64,000 bases of DNA. Source: Saccharina japonica. Taxonomy: Eukaryota > Sar > Phaeophyceae > Laminariales > Laminariaceae. How positions within the stretch are numbered: the first letter of the stretch is position 1; every line of letters begins with the position of its first letter. The notes beneath the pieces were generated by a model that saw only the letters and a program-made list of their open reading frames with translations, was not told the origin of the DNA and ran no database searches. Shown here in pieces: positions 30,915 through 43,900 of the stretch. The DNA is taken from assembly GCA_008828725.1 (NCBI GenBank), contig MEHQ01001493.1, forward strand, positions 308,884-372,883, read 5' to 3'. A program made the translations under genes and the position numbers.

Positions 30915-31150
30915 CTTTATTTTATTTTTCCATCCCATACATTGTCTTCGCCCTTCTTTTCTCTCTCTCCCTTCTATGAGTATAGTCGTAACTCAGATCC
31001 GGGATCACACAGCAGGCTTCTTCCCCTCACCCCACTACGGGTCTTGCCTTGCTTCTGTTTCGCGAGAAGACTTCGGCCCTTTCTTCCCTCGTACACTCGC
31101 CGCGTCGAATTGCGCCGCTGCGTGGTAGTATACTTGTACCAGGAGAGGAT
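30915..31150 (-). mobile_element. tRNA-derived SINE, copy 5 (head lost)
   Basis: On the minus strand it has CGTAGTGGGGTGAGGGG, GATCCCGGATCTGAGTTACGAC and CAATGTATGGGATGG, then an A-rich tail. The 5' part diverges before any A/B box. Confidence 0.75.
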
Positions 31151-31365
31151 ACCGATAATATGATCAGATTATACTGTAGACCAGGTCGGAAAGCGGAGAA
31201 AAGGTTTGGCCGGCGGACTGAGCGAGTTGTGACGTCGTCACCCATCGTCGATCATCGAGTACGCATCAAGCAAGAAGCAACAATGAGCCCGAGGTTGCCG
31301 GGGCGACTACCTGGTACCTCTTACCGGTACAGGATAAAAACAGCCGCGTATATTAGCATACCAAT

Positions 31366-31435
31366 CTGTCCGGAAATGTAAAGACCGTTTGGTTATTGAT
31401 AAGAAGACCCAAACGGTCCTTACATTTCCAGACAG
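31366..31435. mobile_element. Small fold-back element, CTGTCCG ends, copy 2
   Basis: Arms of 27 bp (CTGTCCGGAAATGTAAAG... and its inverse) are separated by 16 bp, with two mismatches. Confidence 0.8.
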
Positions 31436-31797
31436 AGTGGAACTTCTCATCAGGTTACCATCAAACATTCACACACATCACACATCATTGGATTAGCCTG
31501 TGCGTTCTCACATATGTATGCATGTGTGACACTTGGGCACATGGGCACGGGCATCCCATGGGCACTTGACACGGGCATGCGCAACGCGCAACAGCTGCGC
31601 GGAGGGCTGCAAGCTGCAAGGCGAGTTGGACTCCGGACATTCTTTGGCAGCGTCCATCCACATCAACCATAAAATCGAACAGGTACCGATCCCGCCGCAC
31701 CGGCCTAACTGCCCGGCCGAACAGCCAAGCACCCACGGTTCAAAGGCCGAACTCGTGAATTGAAATTGCCACTCTCACAACTCCAACTCATCCTGCC

Positions 31798-31905
31798 ATG
31801 GCCGTGGACGATCCTTACTCGACGGTGGCCGACAGCGCGCATGCGTTAGAGAGGGGTGATGCGTCTAATGAGGATTCGGAGCAGCGCGTTGACACGGAGG
31901 ATTTG
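31798..31905 (+). CDS. Coiled-coil gene exon 1 (start)
   Basis: 36 codons from MAVDDPYSTVADSAHALERG, rich in Asp/Glu, ending phase 0 at TTG/GTACGT. The upstream in-frame stop and the purine-poor but GCC-preceded ATG support this start. Confidence 0.75.
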
Positions 31906-34900
31906 GTACGTTGGGTCGGCAAAAGGCTAAAGCACACTTCTTTCGTTTTGGAGGTCTGAAGTAGGGTAACTCGCAGTTAGCTGGAAGCTGGCCGTATCCC
32001 GCGGGCAGCTGAAGTCCAGCCGGGTTGATTGCCGCTACGTAGCCCTTGTGCTACATGGTAGGCGCGCAGCATGCCCATCTATGTCTAGCACGTTCGTTGG
32101 TTTGCCTGGATGGATTGCCGGTGAGATGGGGGGCAATTTCTGCCGGGTGCTTTCCATTTACGTATCGAGTGATCATCTGGAGGAGCGGTTCCACGTATAG
32201 TTGCTCTATCCCTCCCTGTACTCGCACTGCTACTGCTGCTGCTGCTGTGTATTCCCGTACCAGTGTCGTACTGCCTTTGTGCGGCATCGTATCCACGCTT
32301 GAAGTTGGAGACCACAGCAGCAGTAGCAGTGGCTTCCCCTGGAGTTGCCGCTATGGAAAAACTCCGGCGCCACCCAACCACGAGTAGCTCGTGCCCGACG
32401 CGCACAACCACGACAAGATAGAACAAATCCCTCTATGCTACGCCTCTGCAAGTATTATCGTACACTGCACGAATCCCAAGTTATTATTTGTCCTCAAATA
32501 CAGTTATTAGTGCGTGCTTGCGTTTTTTCTTCGCTAAAATTACATTTTAAATTACCGCAACTTCTGTTTTGGGGTAAATCTGATGAAGTAATTTTCCGAA
32601 AAGACTTTTACGCAAACACTCGATTGTTTATTTCGCTTCAACATTACGTATACTCCCGCCGTACTGTACTGGCCTATCCTCCATCGTCAGAGTTGGTCGG
32701 CAAAGCTCTTCGGCATGGTCGAGGGCGATAACACCTCGCCGGAGGATACGACCAGGACGGCAACGCCCGAAGAACCAACCCCGCCCCTGGATGCGGATGC
32801 CTTACGAGACCATGTCGACAACCTGGTGCGTGTAAGAACTAAGAACAGCCCTATACTTGGTATATACTACTGGCCTGGTGTATATTCGTATACGGCACAA
32901 CTACATTAAAGAGTGTGCAACACCTCGTACGTACAGTAGTCCGTAACACTCGAAAAAGGAAACTTGAGTCTGCGGAGTCTTCGGGTAGTCTTGAGTGTCT
33001 ATACCATACGTCTATTACAGTATGGTAGGTACCAGGTAGTAAGAAACAGGAAATCTGACCCAGGCTGGATTTCTTATTCGAGAGAGGGTGTTTTCTACAC
33101 TAATTTCAAGATAACGACTCCCGAATTTCTTATTTTCCTCCAAACCTCAGCCTGGCTTTCTTATTAGCCTGTTTCTCATCAGGTGTCCTGTACTGTATGT
33201 ACACGCGTGCACACATGATGACCCAAACCGGCACATCATGCCGGTCATCATGTATTTCCTGAAAGAAAGACGTGAAGAACTGCAGTTTTTGCGCATACAT
33301 GTTACACGCGTGTGTGACACGCCTGCGTCTCAAGCAGTACTACTTACTACTGTATTCGCTGCGGTCACGCGCACGGTGGTTTCGGGTCATATAGAACTAA
33401 CTCTAAAATAGTTTGGGCCGGTCGGTGTTGCTTGCCAGGATACTTCAATTGCCCGGTGGCTCCTTTTTTTTTCTGTACTGCAGCTTTCAAGAGCTTTTAT
33501 GTATGCCATTCGTGCTTGCTCGGTGGCTACGTACGACGAGTAGGCTGGTGCAAGGAACGAACGTCTGCTACTACTTGTACAGCTGTTGTGTTCTCCCTTT
33601 TCAGCTTGCGATACCCCCGGGATTTCAAGTCAACCACAATCCCGAAGGGGAGCCTTGTATGTATATATACATCTGTATGCGCACTATGTATGAACATGAG
33701 CACAAGTCGGACAGTAATACAGAACACCTACAATATGATATCAACAATAAGAAATAGGGATGCTGACCCAGGCTGGATTTCTTACTTGGAAAAGGGAAGG
33801 GTGTGTGTCTACTGCACACTAATTTCGAGTTAACCTATGTAGTCGGGTTTTCCTATTTTCCTGTAATTTTTAGCCTGGATTTCTTGGTGCTCGTTTTCTT
33901 AACGTTCACACTACGTACTGCATTACGGTACAGTACCACAGTAATAAAGTAGGTGTCCTGTATGTACTATGTAACCGGGCCTCGAAAACAGCCAGTTTTT
34001 ACTATGAAAAACCGACTAATCACACACGCCTGATGGGTTTCCAAAAACCGCAGTTAACCGGTTTTTTCTCTATCCGGTGCCCATCTCTAGTTTTGACACA
34101 TGGTATGTTGGTTTCGACATCTCCCTCCGCTCGGCCTGCGCCGTCGCCGCAGAAAAAGGAGAACGCCGAACTTAAGCGTCATGTGAAGCGACGCACCCAA
34201 GCCTTGGACACCATGAGGAAGGCGTATATTATCGATGTCCAGAGCCTTAAGCAGACTTTACGAGATCAGGTATGCCAAGCGTCTTAGTGTTTGCTGGAAC
34301 TGTAGTCGTCGTCGAACTAATGCCTTGGGGCGTGAGGAGGGGTCGCGACGCTACTGTACTCGTACTGTAATGATGTCGCACGCTTCCCGAGTACGTTGGT
34401 TGTTGTATCTGGCGCGGCCACGGCAGGCAATGGGTCGATAAACACCTCAACCGGCCACACATGTGCGGTCACACGTGCGGTCACATGTGCGATGTTTTTT
34501 TTCTTGCAAAGGTTTGATGACAAGGTTAGGCGTGCACGGTACACAGCAGTCATCGTTGTTAGTCCGTCAGTCTCGATACGAAACCAGGCTTCTTGGCACC
34601 GGTATACCACGGAAGAAGCGGGTCGCAGCAGCATTAGTCCAACAAACACCGCCGAAAACGTCATAAACATCGCCTCGCGCTGGCAGGTCGAAGCGCCGGC
34701 CGAGCACAGCTCGAGCGAGGTTAACTTGGAAGGGATCCCCTCGCTGAATTTTCGGCCGGTGCTCGAGCTCTACGCGCCCAACGGCGCCAACCTGGACATG
34801 ACTGCGTGCGACGAGTGCGGGGGGACGATGGAGGTGCGGGCGATTATTCAGTCGATGGCGAACCGCGGCATTGGGTGTCATGTTGGACTTTCCGTTCACT

Positions 34901-37900
34901 CGATCCACTTTGCACTGCTGCGTAGCCAGTAGGTGCTGACACTACGCTCATGGGACAGATCAGCTAACCGTACGTAGCTCGGAGCTAGTTCCATTTCGGG
35001 CTACGAAGATCAATCAATGTTCTGTAATAGCTACCAGGTACTGCCAATATGTATGCCAGGTGTAAGCTAGTATTTTATATAGCCCTCCTACGTATGGTTG
35101 CCGGGTGCGGGCGATGGGAGATAGATGAGCCAGCTTGCTCTACGCATGGTTGGCGGGCGTAAGCTATGTATGGGAGATAGATGAGCCAGCTCGTGGATTA
35201 GGGTTAGGGTAAGGGTTAGAGGTGGATGGACACTGCGAAGACAGTATTATAGTAGGCATTATCCCTGAGTCTAGCGGTGTGTTGTTGTAGGCACCCCCGT
35301 TGCCATACTACACCCGCATACCCCGCCAATTAGGATGATGTCCGCATCGTCAATGCACGCCGAAGACGTGCCAAGTGTATTACTATGGACGTGCTCACAC
35401 CTCCACCCCTACCGCCCAAGCTCCTGTTATTTTACACGAACGCATTCCGCCGAATGGCCAGCCCATTGTGACGAAAAAAGAGGCCAACACGATCGCCTAA
35501 AAGCTACCACCCAGGGAAGCCTATCTGTACATCTGTACCCTTTGTACCCTTCACGAGATCATCCCCCCCATATAGCACGTGTGCTCCACTTATCACTCGT
35601 AATTTGCCATAAAATCAGAGTTTCGGAGAAACTCCCGATCTCACAGCTGACGAGAGGTAGGTGTCTTTTAAATACATACCAGTACTTCGAAATATTACGG
35701 CAGTATGATACAAACCTCTGTCTGTCGCGGAACACAAAACCCATCCGGCCAGATTATCCACTCTGACGACAAAGAGCTGATGAGGCTGAGGACCCTGGCC
35801 GACGACCTACAAGAAGATTTAGAGGAGGCGGAGAGGCGGCTGGGCTGCAGCAACGCAGATTTCGAGGCGTACCGCGTCAAAAAGAGCACATTAGAGTCCG
35901 AGTTTAACGTACTCAGGACGGCAATGGTCAGGGTGAGTCAGCGTTAACCACCGGAACAAAAACGGTTTTTATTCATCAGATTGTTGATACACTTTATAAA
36001 AAATGGGGCGGGCTGGGGGGGGGGCGGGCACGGGTAGGTTGGCGGCAAGGAGCACTATCTTCGAAAGGAAAGTGCCGCGGAAAAATGCACACATCGGACG
36101 GGTCATCTACGAGATCATCTAGATCCTAAATTTTCACTTATGAAATGTTGTGCAAGAACCGTATCATACAGATCCCACCCGGAATACATGTGCGCGCAAG
36201 AGCCGCGTCATACAGATCAAGTTTGAACCCGTGCCCTCGACAACGTCAATTGTGAAGGGCTTGCCTACTGAGCTACTCGTATGTATTGGGGAAAATAATT
36301 ACCAATTGCTAGAGCCACGGTAAAAGCCTTGTTATAACATGAAACTCTTTCCCTAGGGCAGAAATTACGAACAGTCCAGTGTCAACTCAATTTCCACGGC
36401 ATTTTTATCCCAGAAATTTGGCTGGTGTTCTAAAGGTCTAAATAAGTCGATGTGAAGGTATGATCCACTGTACTGCTAAGCCGCATACCCGGTAAAAGGT
36501 TAACCAGATGCTACGGTAATGCTACGGTAGAAACCTTCTTACAACCGAGAAACTTTTTCCTGTTGCGCAATGTGCCGCCCACCAGGAGATAATGTCGCTC
36601 AAGAAGAAGCTGGAGGGGGCTGGGCCGGAGGTGATCACCAAGCTAACGGAAGAGAGGAACAGGGCGGCAAACCTCTTGAAAACGGCCAATCGGAAGATTT
36701 CAGAGCTAGAAGCCGCCGCGGTTGGCATGAGGGAAAACCTGGACCGAGCTGCCGAGAAAAATATGCAGGTTCGATAACTCGCAACAGCGGGTCCGGACAA
36801 ACGTCTTTCGCCATTCTTCCGTAAAGTGTAAATCGCGTGTGCGTTTTTTCTGCATCTGGCGTTTTTAGGCTAACGGTGGAAACACGGATGAGTTCGGCGC
36901 ACACGTTCTGTCCCTTGTCCATCACAAACCTAGCAGTGCACCCACTACCCCATCGATCTTCGACCTTTCAGTCGCTGACACGTCTCGCGGTTATTTTGTT
37001 TTAGCGTCCGGCAAGGCTTGGTTTGGTAAAGAAACTTCGAGTGGTTTATGATCTGGCGTGAAAACAGCGAGAAATCGAAGAAGGAGATATTCCCGGGGAA
37101 CGAAGACGATTCCTCATGGGTTTCGTGGCCCAACATTTTTCTGGGGCACGAACAACCGGGAATTGTTGCGTCATACCCGTCCTTGCACGGACAGATGGGC
37201 ACGTGATACGTGCAAAGTCGAGTGGCGTAAGCGTGCGATGTTAAGGTGGCGACAATGCGGTGCCGAGAGTACGGTGCTGTTCGTGCAAGGGGGCATCAAG
37301 GAGTCACTCCCACCTGCAGGTTTTAGGTAGCTTCTGCATGTTTTTTTTTTTCGGCGATGCTTGCCGTCTATCGAGCACTACTACTTGTCGTGATAGCACT
37401 CTTGTCTAGTCTAGCCATGCGCTGGCGTGAGTGAGATCTGTACTCTCGAGCTTGACGCGAACTAATTTAAGCCGCCTTTTTTTGTGACAGGTGGAGGAGA
37501 TGCAGCACATGTTGCGGAAAACGTCTGAAGAAGCCACGCTCGTGGTCGCTGAGAGGGACCTGCAGGCGAGAGAGAGAAAGAGAGAGAGAGTATACTTTTA
37601 CGCTCGGGGTTCTAAATGTAGCTTCTCCGCGTAGCAGTCTGTAGAAACTGTGAACGTCGGTACTTGAGACCCCACTGTTCAACGACCGTGATATCCTTGA
37701 CACAACACGGCATGGTTTGTCGAAATTATGTAATACTAGGGAATAAGTGGCCCTCCCGCCCCCACGGCGGTAGGGCCAGATTGAAGCAAGTAGCAATGGA
37801 GATGATAGAGGGTCGAAATAAATATAATAGGAATAAATAGGAAACAAATTGACGGCGAAGGTTAATAGGAGTACACATAATGGTGAAGAAAATAGAAACG

Positions 37901-40900
37901 ATGGGGACATAAACACAACCAAAGATACAAGAGCTGCCAAACAGTTAGACTTTGCGCATAGGTTTCCTTTGTTTCCGTGGTTTTCTGCTTTCAGGAATGT
38001 TATGAGTGGTCAACGCTGAAGGTCATGCTGCACATTGTCGGATGGCAAAGATGATGATAATAATGATAAGATATAATACGCTGAAGAAGACAGGAGAAGG
38101 CAAGAAACAATAACGAACATATAAACACAAGACTGTCAACCTGATAACTCCGGAATTAAAGAAGAGTAAACAACGTCGACAGCTCTAGCACAAAGCGTGT
38201 AGGGGCAAACCTATCCTCGGTTGTCAACATTACAATGTCGGCGGATTTCCGAAGTCTAGATATAGGCCAACATACGAGTATAAGCATCCGTGCATGAACA
38301 CATCCCTGCGTAAATATATACGATCTTGCTCAACGACTGTGGCCTTGGCTAGGGTGAACAGTCACCGTCGCCAGTGTACGAGAGAGTGCTGTGTGCTGTC
38401 TTACGTACTCATGTATCACTCGTATACCTGCACATACATACTCGTACGAAGTGCTTCTTGGAGCCGGGTCGTGGATACCAAACAACAACACATATACTAC
38501 TGTACGTCAACTCAACACTACTATGATACACCATCATCAGCACTTATACGAGTACCATCACCAGTGGTACGAGAGGAGAGTGTCTTATGAACTCGTATAC
38601 TCGTACATATGATATATACCTGCACATACATACATCTTGTCGGAAGCGCCCGGTAACATCTTGTCGGAGATCACCGTAAGAATCTCCCATGCAAGTATCA
38701 CCAATTCACCCTGTCATAAGATCTCCGTATCTTATCGTGCAAACCAGATCTCGTGTGATCAACGACCTGGCGTCTCTTCGACGCGTACACAGACAAGAAG
38801 GAAAGTGCCACAGGCTCAAGCTGTGAACCTGGAGCCCGTATTCATACTTGTATTCATACGAGTACGCATGTACGACGGGGATGCGTAGTTGATACCAGGT
38901 TCGTTCATACCAGGTACCAGACAGCACATACATACATACTCGTACATACGTCAAGTACTCGTACGACGACGGGGATACTTGGTTTTTTATACCAGGTATA
39001 CGTATCATATACAAGAAAAAAATCGCATTTTTTCAAGTTTGACATTTTGACATATCGATCGACAAACCAACGACTGCGTCATAAACTCTGAACGCATCGC
39101 GCTGGTGAGGACCTCCGATCCACCCTACGAGCGTAGTGCCACAGTTCTCACGCCTCGGTCGATGATATGCGGAGGGCGCAGAGCAGGCGTCTGACGAAAA
39201 CACAGTTGGCAGCTGAGTTCAAAACAGAACACGAAAACTCTATCCGATGGCAAGAACGAGTGTTTTAAGGTTTTTCGACGAAGACCGTCGGACGCCGCAA
39301 GCAACCGCTCGCCCCCTAGACTACGAATCGTAATGATACCTTCGAGGCCGCTATGTACACTTGCTGGCCTTGCCTGGTACGAAGGTCGTTAGTCGTGGAC
39401 TGAATCTATGTCGAGATCGAAGGTCAATCGTCGCATGCAGAATATATGTTCTATTTGTGGTTGATTTGGGAATTGGGCATCAAAGCGAACTGCTGTACGA
39501 AGATTTTTTTTTTTCATCAGCGCTACTCTAAATTGCTATGATAAAGTGGGCATCAAAGATCACTTGATTAAAGTATTGTTTTTTGGGCATCAGACGAACT
39601 ATATATAATAAATAGATTGACGATAAGCTACCCACGTCGGCACACCTGGAGCATGGGCATTTCACTCTCGATGCTCGACATTGTCGCGTCGTGGACCTTT
39701 GCTGACCACGATTGTGTAGCCAGCCGGCCCCGGCAGTATCATGTGGGGCACGGCGTGCGGGACGTTGACAAGAAAACTATCCTCGAGGACACCTTTCCCG
39801 CTTTTGCTTCCATGTTTTCACACGCAAGCGAGACAAAACTGCCGAAGAACGGCTGGAGGTGGACAACGGTCTCCTGCATAGTCTTGCCGCAGGAGACGAC
39901 AGTCCCCGAGGTACATACAGACCCGAGCCATCAAGAGGCGTGGCGGGTGAAACGCTCTTAACGGGACCCCCCCCCCTCCCTCCCCCCCCCCTTCTGGCTT
40001 GTTTCGGGTGACTCTTTTTCCAGACGAAGGCTGCGGAAGAACTGCGAACGACGGTTGCGTCGCTGAAAAAGGATGCCCAAGCGGCAGCAGACGCGAACGC
40101 TTCGTTAGAAAATACCTTATTGGACCAACAGGAAAACGAGCGTCAGTCCACCCTGAAGGTATCTTAAGTGTCCGGGGTTTTCATTGCACGTGGTCGATGT
40201 ACGTACTGCCATGATACAACTTATCTTTGCTGTGATTGATATGGATCCGCAGTTTTGTTTTCGCTGATTGCAACCGTCCACTGTGAAGGTCTTGTAGTGT
40301 GGAGGTTTTACGCGGTCGGTGTGCTGCCATGATCGTAGATTTTCTGCGCCGTGATATGGATCCGCAGATTTGTTTCTGTTATATTTTATCGATTGCGACC
40401 GTCCGCCAGGAAACCCTTGGTCTGGAATGTTAATGTTGCATTGATGATCCTGTTTTTTTGGGCGTCGGCATTCAGTCACTTCCAATTGCCACGTTAGCGT
40501 TGTGGAAGCGAGGCGTAACGGTCGCCTTGTTCGCACAGTGAGAATGCATCGTTTTTCAACGCCCTCGTTAGCATGCTGTTCGCGTTACGGAAACAGGGCG
40601 TGAGGGTTTCATTGTCACAAGAACGAGAAGACGTCATTCGTAAACACCCCCGTACGCGTGCTATTCTGAGTCCTAACTTATGAGTGCCGCGTGCCTCTCT
40701 CTACCCTGGATTATGGCACATACGTCCGAGCCCACCATGTCTGCACCTCTGTATTGTTTTTTAACGCAGTTACGGACCATGCTCGACGCCTCAAGGGCAA
40801 GCGAAGCATCATTGCTTGACGAGCTCACCGCTACGAGAGAGGAGTACCTCGCTAACGCATTCGACAGCGAAAGCGACAGCGATGGTGGCGGTGCTACTGA

Positions 40901-43900
40901 GGTGCGCGCTGCATTTTGATCCATTGTGAACGTGTTACGTAGCTACTGAGTCAACCAGGGTAAAAGATCTATCGATTACTCAGCCCAAGGTATGAAACTT
41001 ATAACACCATGCTGTTCACAAGTCGCGCGAGTCCGCGTAACTGTCGAGTTTGCAGCAAATGTTTTGATAGTCCTTCGTTGTATCATACTTTGGGGGGTTT
41101 CCCATTGCTGTGGCGTGCTTCGTGGCTATTTTAAAGCGTAGGTAGACGGATCTGGGACACGGGCGTTGTTGAGGGTGGAACGGCAGGAGGCAGAGGGAAA
41201 AAGCACAGCAGTGGACAGCAGTCGAACATACTGAAACGCTGTTGAATCCAGAACGGCAGCAAGCTCAAGGAAGATAAATCACAGCAGTCAATGATGCTGG
41301 AATTATGAAAGTACTAGCCTCGCCGAATCTCCTTTTTCTGTTTCGAATAATCTCGTGGTCGCTTTGCCTGTTTTTTTCTTATCGGTTGGTGTGGTACAGC
41401 GCCGTCAAAACCAAGCTGCAAGTGCGGAAGAAGTACCTCGATCGCTTTCCGATGACCCCATCACGGCCGTGTCCCACGATGAAGCTGGGGTGTTCGAGCC
41501 GCAATCTACGAGCGCTGAAACGCTCGAGCCGCAGGATAAGAGCGACCAAATGCTGGTGCTCGAGCTTACCGAAGAGCTGCGGAAGAAGGTAACGAAAAAC
41601 AGTTGCCAGTATAAAGCAACGCACTCTACCTTTTTTATTTTATAATAATAGCTTACAAGACAGAAATGCACATTTTCAAAAGAAATCGTCCAGTCACAAT
41701 ATGTTTTGTGCTCGCTGCGCGGCAACTTGGGTCTTTCTCCGCCCATGAGGGGTTGTTCGCGACATACTTGGGATATATAGCCGTCACCCCCATTGCAACA
41801 CACCCTTGGTCACACTTTGCCAGGCGCATCGCTTCACCGTTCCACCTTGGTATAAATACTCGCCTAGACATGCACGCCATGCAATTTAACAAACGTGTAC
41901 CTCGACGAGTCAAATACTAATATTCAGATGCACGCCATGCACTCAAGTAAAGGGGCTGTTCGATGACTACTCCGCCAGTGCGATCATGTATATTTGGTGT
42001 CGAGCGTTGCGTGCTGTAGTCACCCCGCTCACCCTCCATACGACTCGCCCAACACCTCACGGAACTTCGCGCTTGGTGCTAGCAATCTCTGCCTGGTCGG
42101 TGAAAACCCGACATGCTCCGTCCCATCATTGTAGGGATGCGAGGGTCTATGGCCATACGACTACGGCCATGCATGAAAATGAAGTACACCCCACCCCCAC
42201 CCGCCCCCCACCTCGCCCCCCCAACCCCGACGCCACACCAACCGCTCCACCACGCATCCCCTACCCCACTCCCTACCCCCACCCCGGTGCGTCATCGCGC
42301 GCGGCAGGAAGAAGAGCTGGATCGCTTCCGACGCACGGCGGAGAGACAGCGGGAAGTGACTGCCGGGGAAGTCGATCGCGACTTGATGGAGGGAGAACTG
42401 GAAGCGACTACGCAGCAATCTGAAGCGATTGTATCAACGGTCGAGGTGACTACAGCATTTTCGGGGCTGCAGCTTATGTTGCTGCTGCTTGCCGTTCTCA
42501 GTAGCACCATTTGTCGTCGCTGGCTCATATGACATTCCCGCGAATGGGTTGGGGTTTACTTAGGAGGGCACGGCACGTACCGCCACAGCTTTCTCAAGCA
42601 ACGCCCAGTGCCAAGGTCCTCTCGTGACAGGACTTTTTTCTCGGTACGCTTGCTGCTGCTGAGCGGTTTCATTTCTTAGAAAGTGGTGCCGAAACTACTG
42701 CAATAGGAGGAGGAGGACACAGAAAGGGCAACATGTTTTAACCCCGTGCCAAGTGCACGCTCACCGACGTTCACAGGGAACTGGCCGAGACTTGGGACGT
42801 TGCATTTTAGAAATATTGCCACAATTTTCCCTCGCAGCAATAACGGGGGGCGCCTGAGAGGTCTGGAATGTAGGTTGCGTCGCTCGCCAATACCGGGCAC
42901 CGAAATTACGCGCGGTTCCCCTTTTGCACCGCGTCCACTTTTGCGAAACTTGGCGGCGTAGGCTTCGGCAGCGGCAGGCGAAGACATCCTTTCCGGGGCG
43001 TATGCGAAACGCGAAGCAGATTCATCCCTTGAATTAGAGGAACTGAGGGGACACCTGGAGGAGGCAAAGGCTAAGGTGTGCAAAAGTTGGGGGTTTGCAA
43101 CGCGTTGGGTCAGGGCGAGACGCAAGTTTCGGTCGGTGCAGTCGCGTTAGGGTTAGGGTTAGGTTCAGGGTTCGGGCTAGGTTTGGGTCATATATGTTGT
43201 ACCGAATGAGTCAGAACCCGGGTCGATCGCGCCACGTCAGGTTTATAGTCGGACGGGGACCAGTTTTGCTGAAGGAATTGAAATGATCGGTTGCGGCGGC
43301 GAGGGCTAGCTCGAGGCGAGAGAGCTGCAACAAGTGTCTTGCTTGGCAGCGAAAGCTTGCCGCAGATACTCTGACAGCGCGCACTCTACGTACGCCATCG
43401 TTGCTATCGCACGCCATCGTTACTGTCGCTGTGTTGGCCAGGCACACAAGGCCGAGAAGGAAAAAAGAGGCCTGGTCAAGATGTGGGAGGCCGCTAGGGC
43501 ACGCTTGGATGCCCTTGGGGGCGAAAGCGGCGGGAGCGCGACCGAAGAGGAGAAACTCCAATCGGACGGCTCCGGCGGGCCAAAGGCGGGCAAGCCGGAG
43601 CGTGTGAGATCGACGAAGAGATCCGGTGCTCGGCGAGCTGGGAAGGCTGCCGACGGCCCCAAGGGCCAGAAACAAACTCCCGCCGAAAAAGACGCGGGAA
43701 TTATAGAAGGTATGCTCGGTCCGACGGCTGTTGAAGGGGGCACTACCACCGGAGGGAGCGCTGTAAGCAATGCAAAGTATTTCTGCTGTAGAGCTATGTA
43801 GAGAGCCTCGGTACCGGAGCGCAGATGAAGGGGGAGGGCTAATGGAGGGGAAGCTGGCCGGTTGCCGGGGTAGGGGTGGTTGAGGACGCTACCATACGCC

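Larger units (their letters stand above)
28110..31797. other. Interval between the kinase and the coiled-coil gene
   Basis: The first 750 bp (kinase 3' UTR side) hold degenerate GT-rich repeats with a clear 115-bp direct duplication. From 28.9 to 30.6 kb the sequence is G/T-rich with G tracts and no convincing exon. SINE copy 5 and a small fold-back lie at 30.9-31.4 kb. The promoter of the coiled-coil gene should be within 31.4-31.8 kb. No specific promoter element was identified. Confidence 0.6.

Noticed and set aside
32046-32731. Open frames between exons 1 and 2 of the coiled-coil gene
   Set aside because: Mixed composition, no splice support, and they overlap on both strands without similarity to anything recognised.
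43145-43190. Telomere or chromosome end
   Set aside because: Only about three TTAGGG units, placed within an intron between coding exons.
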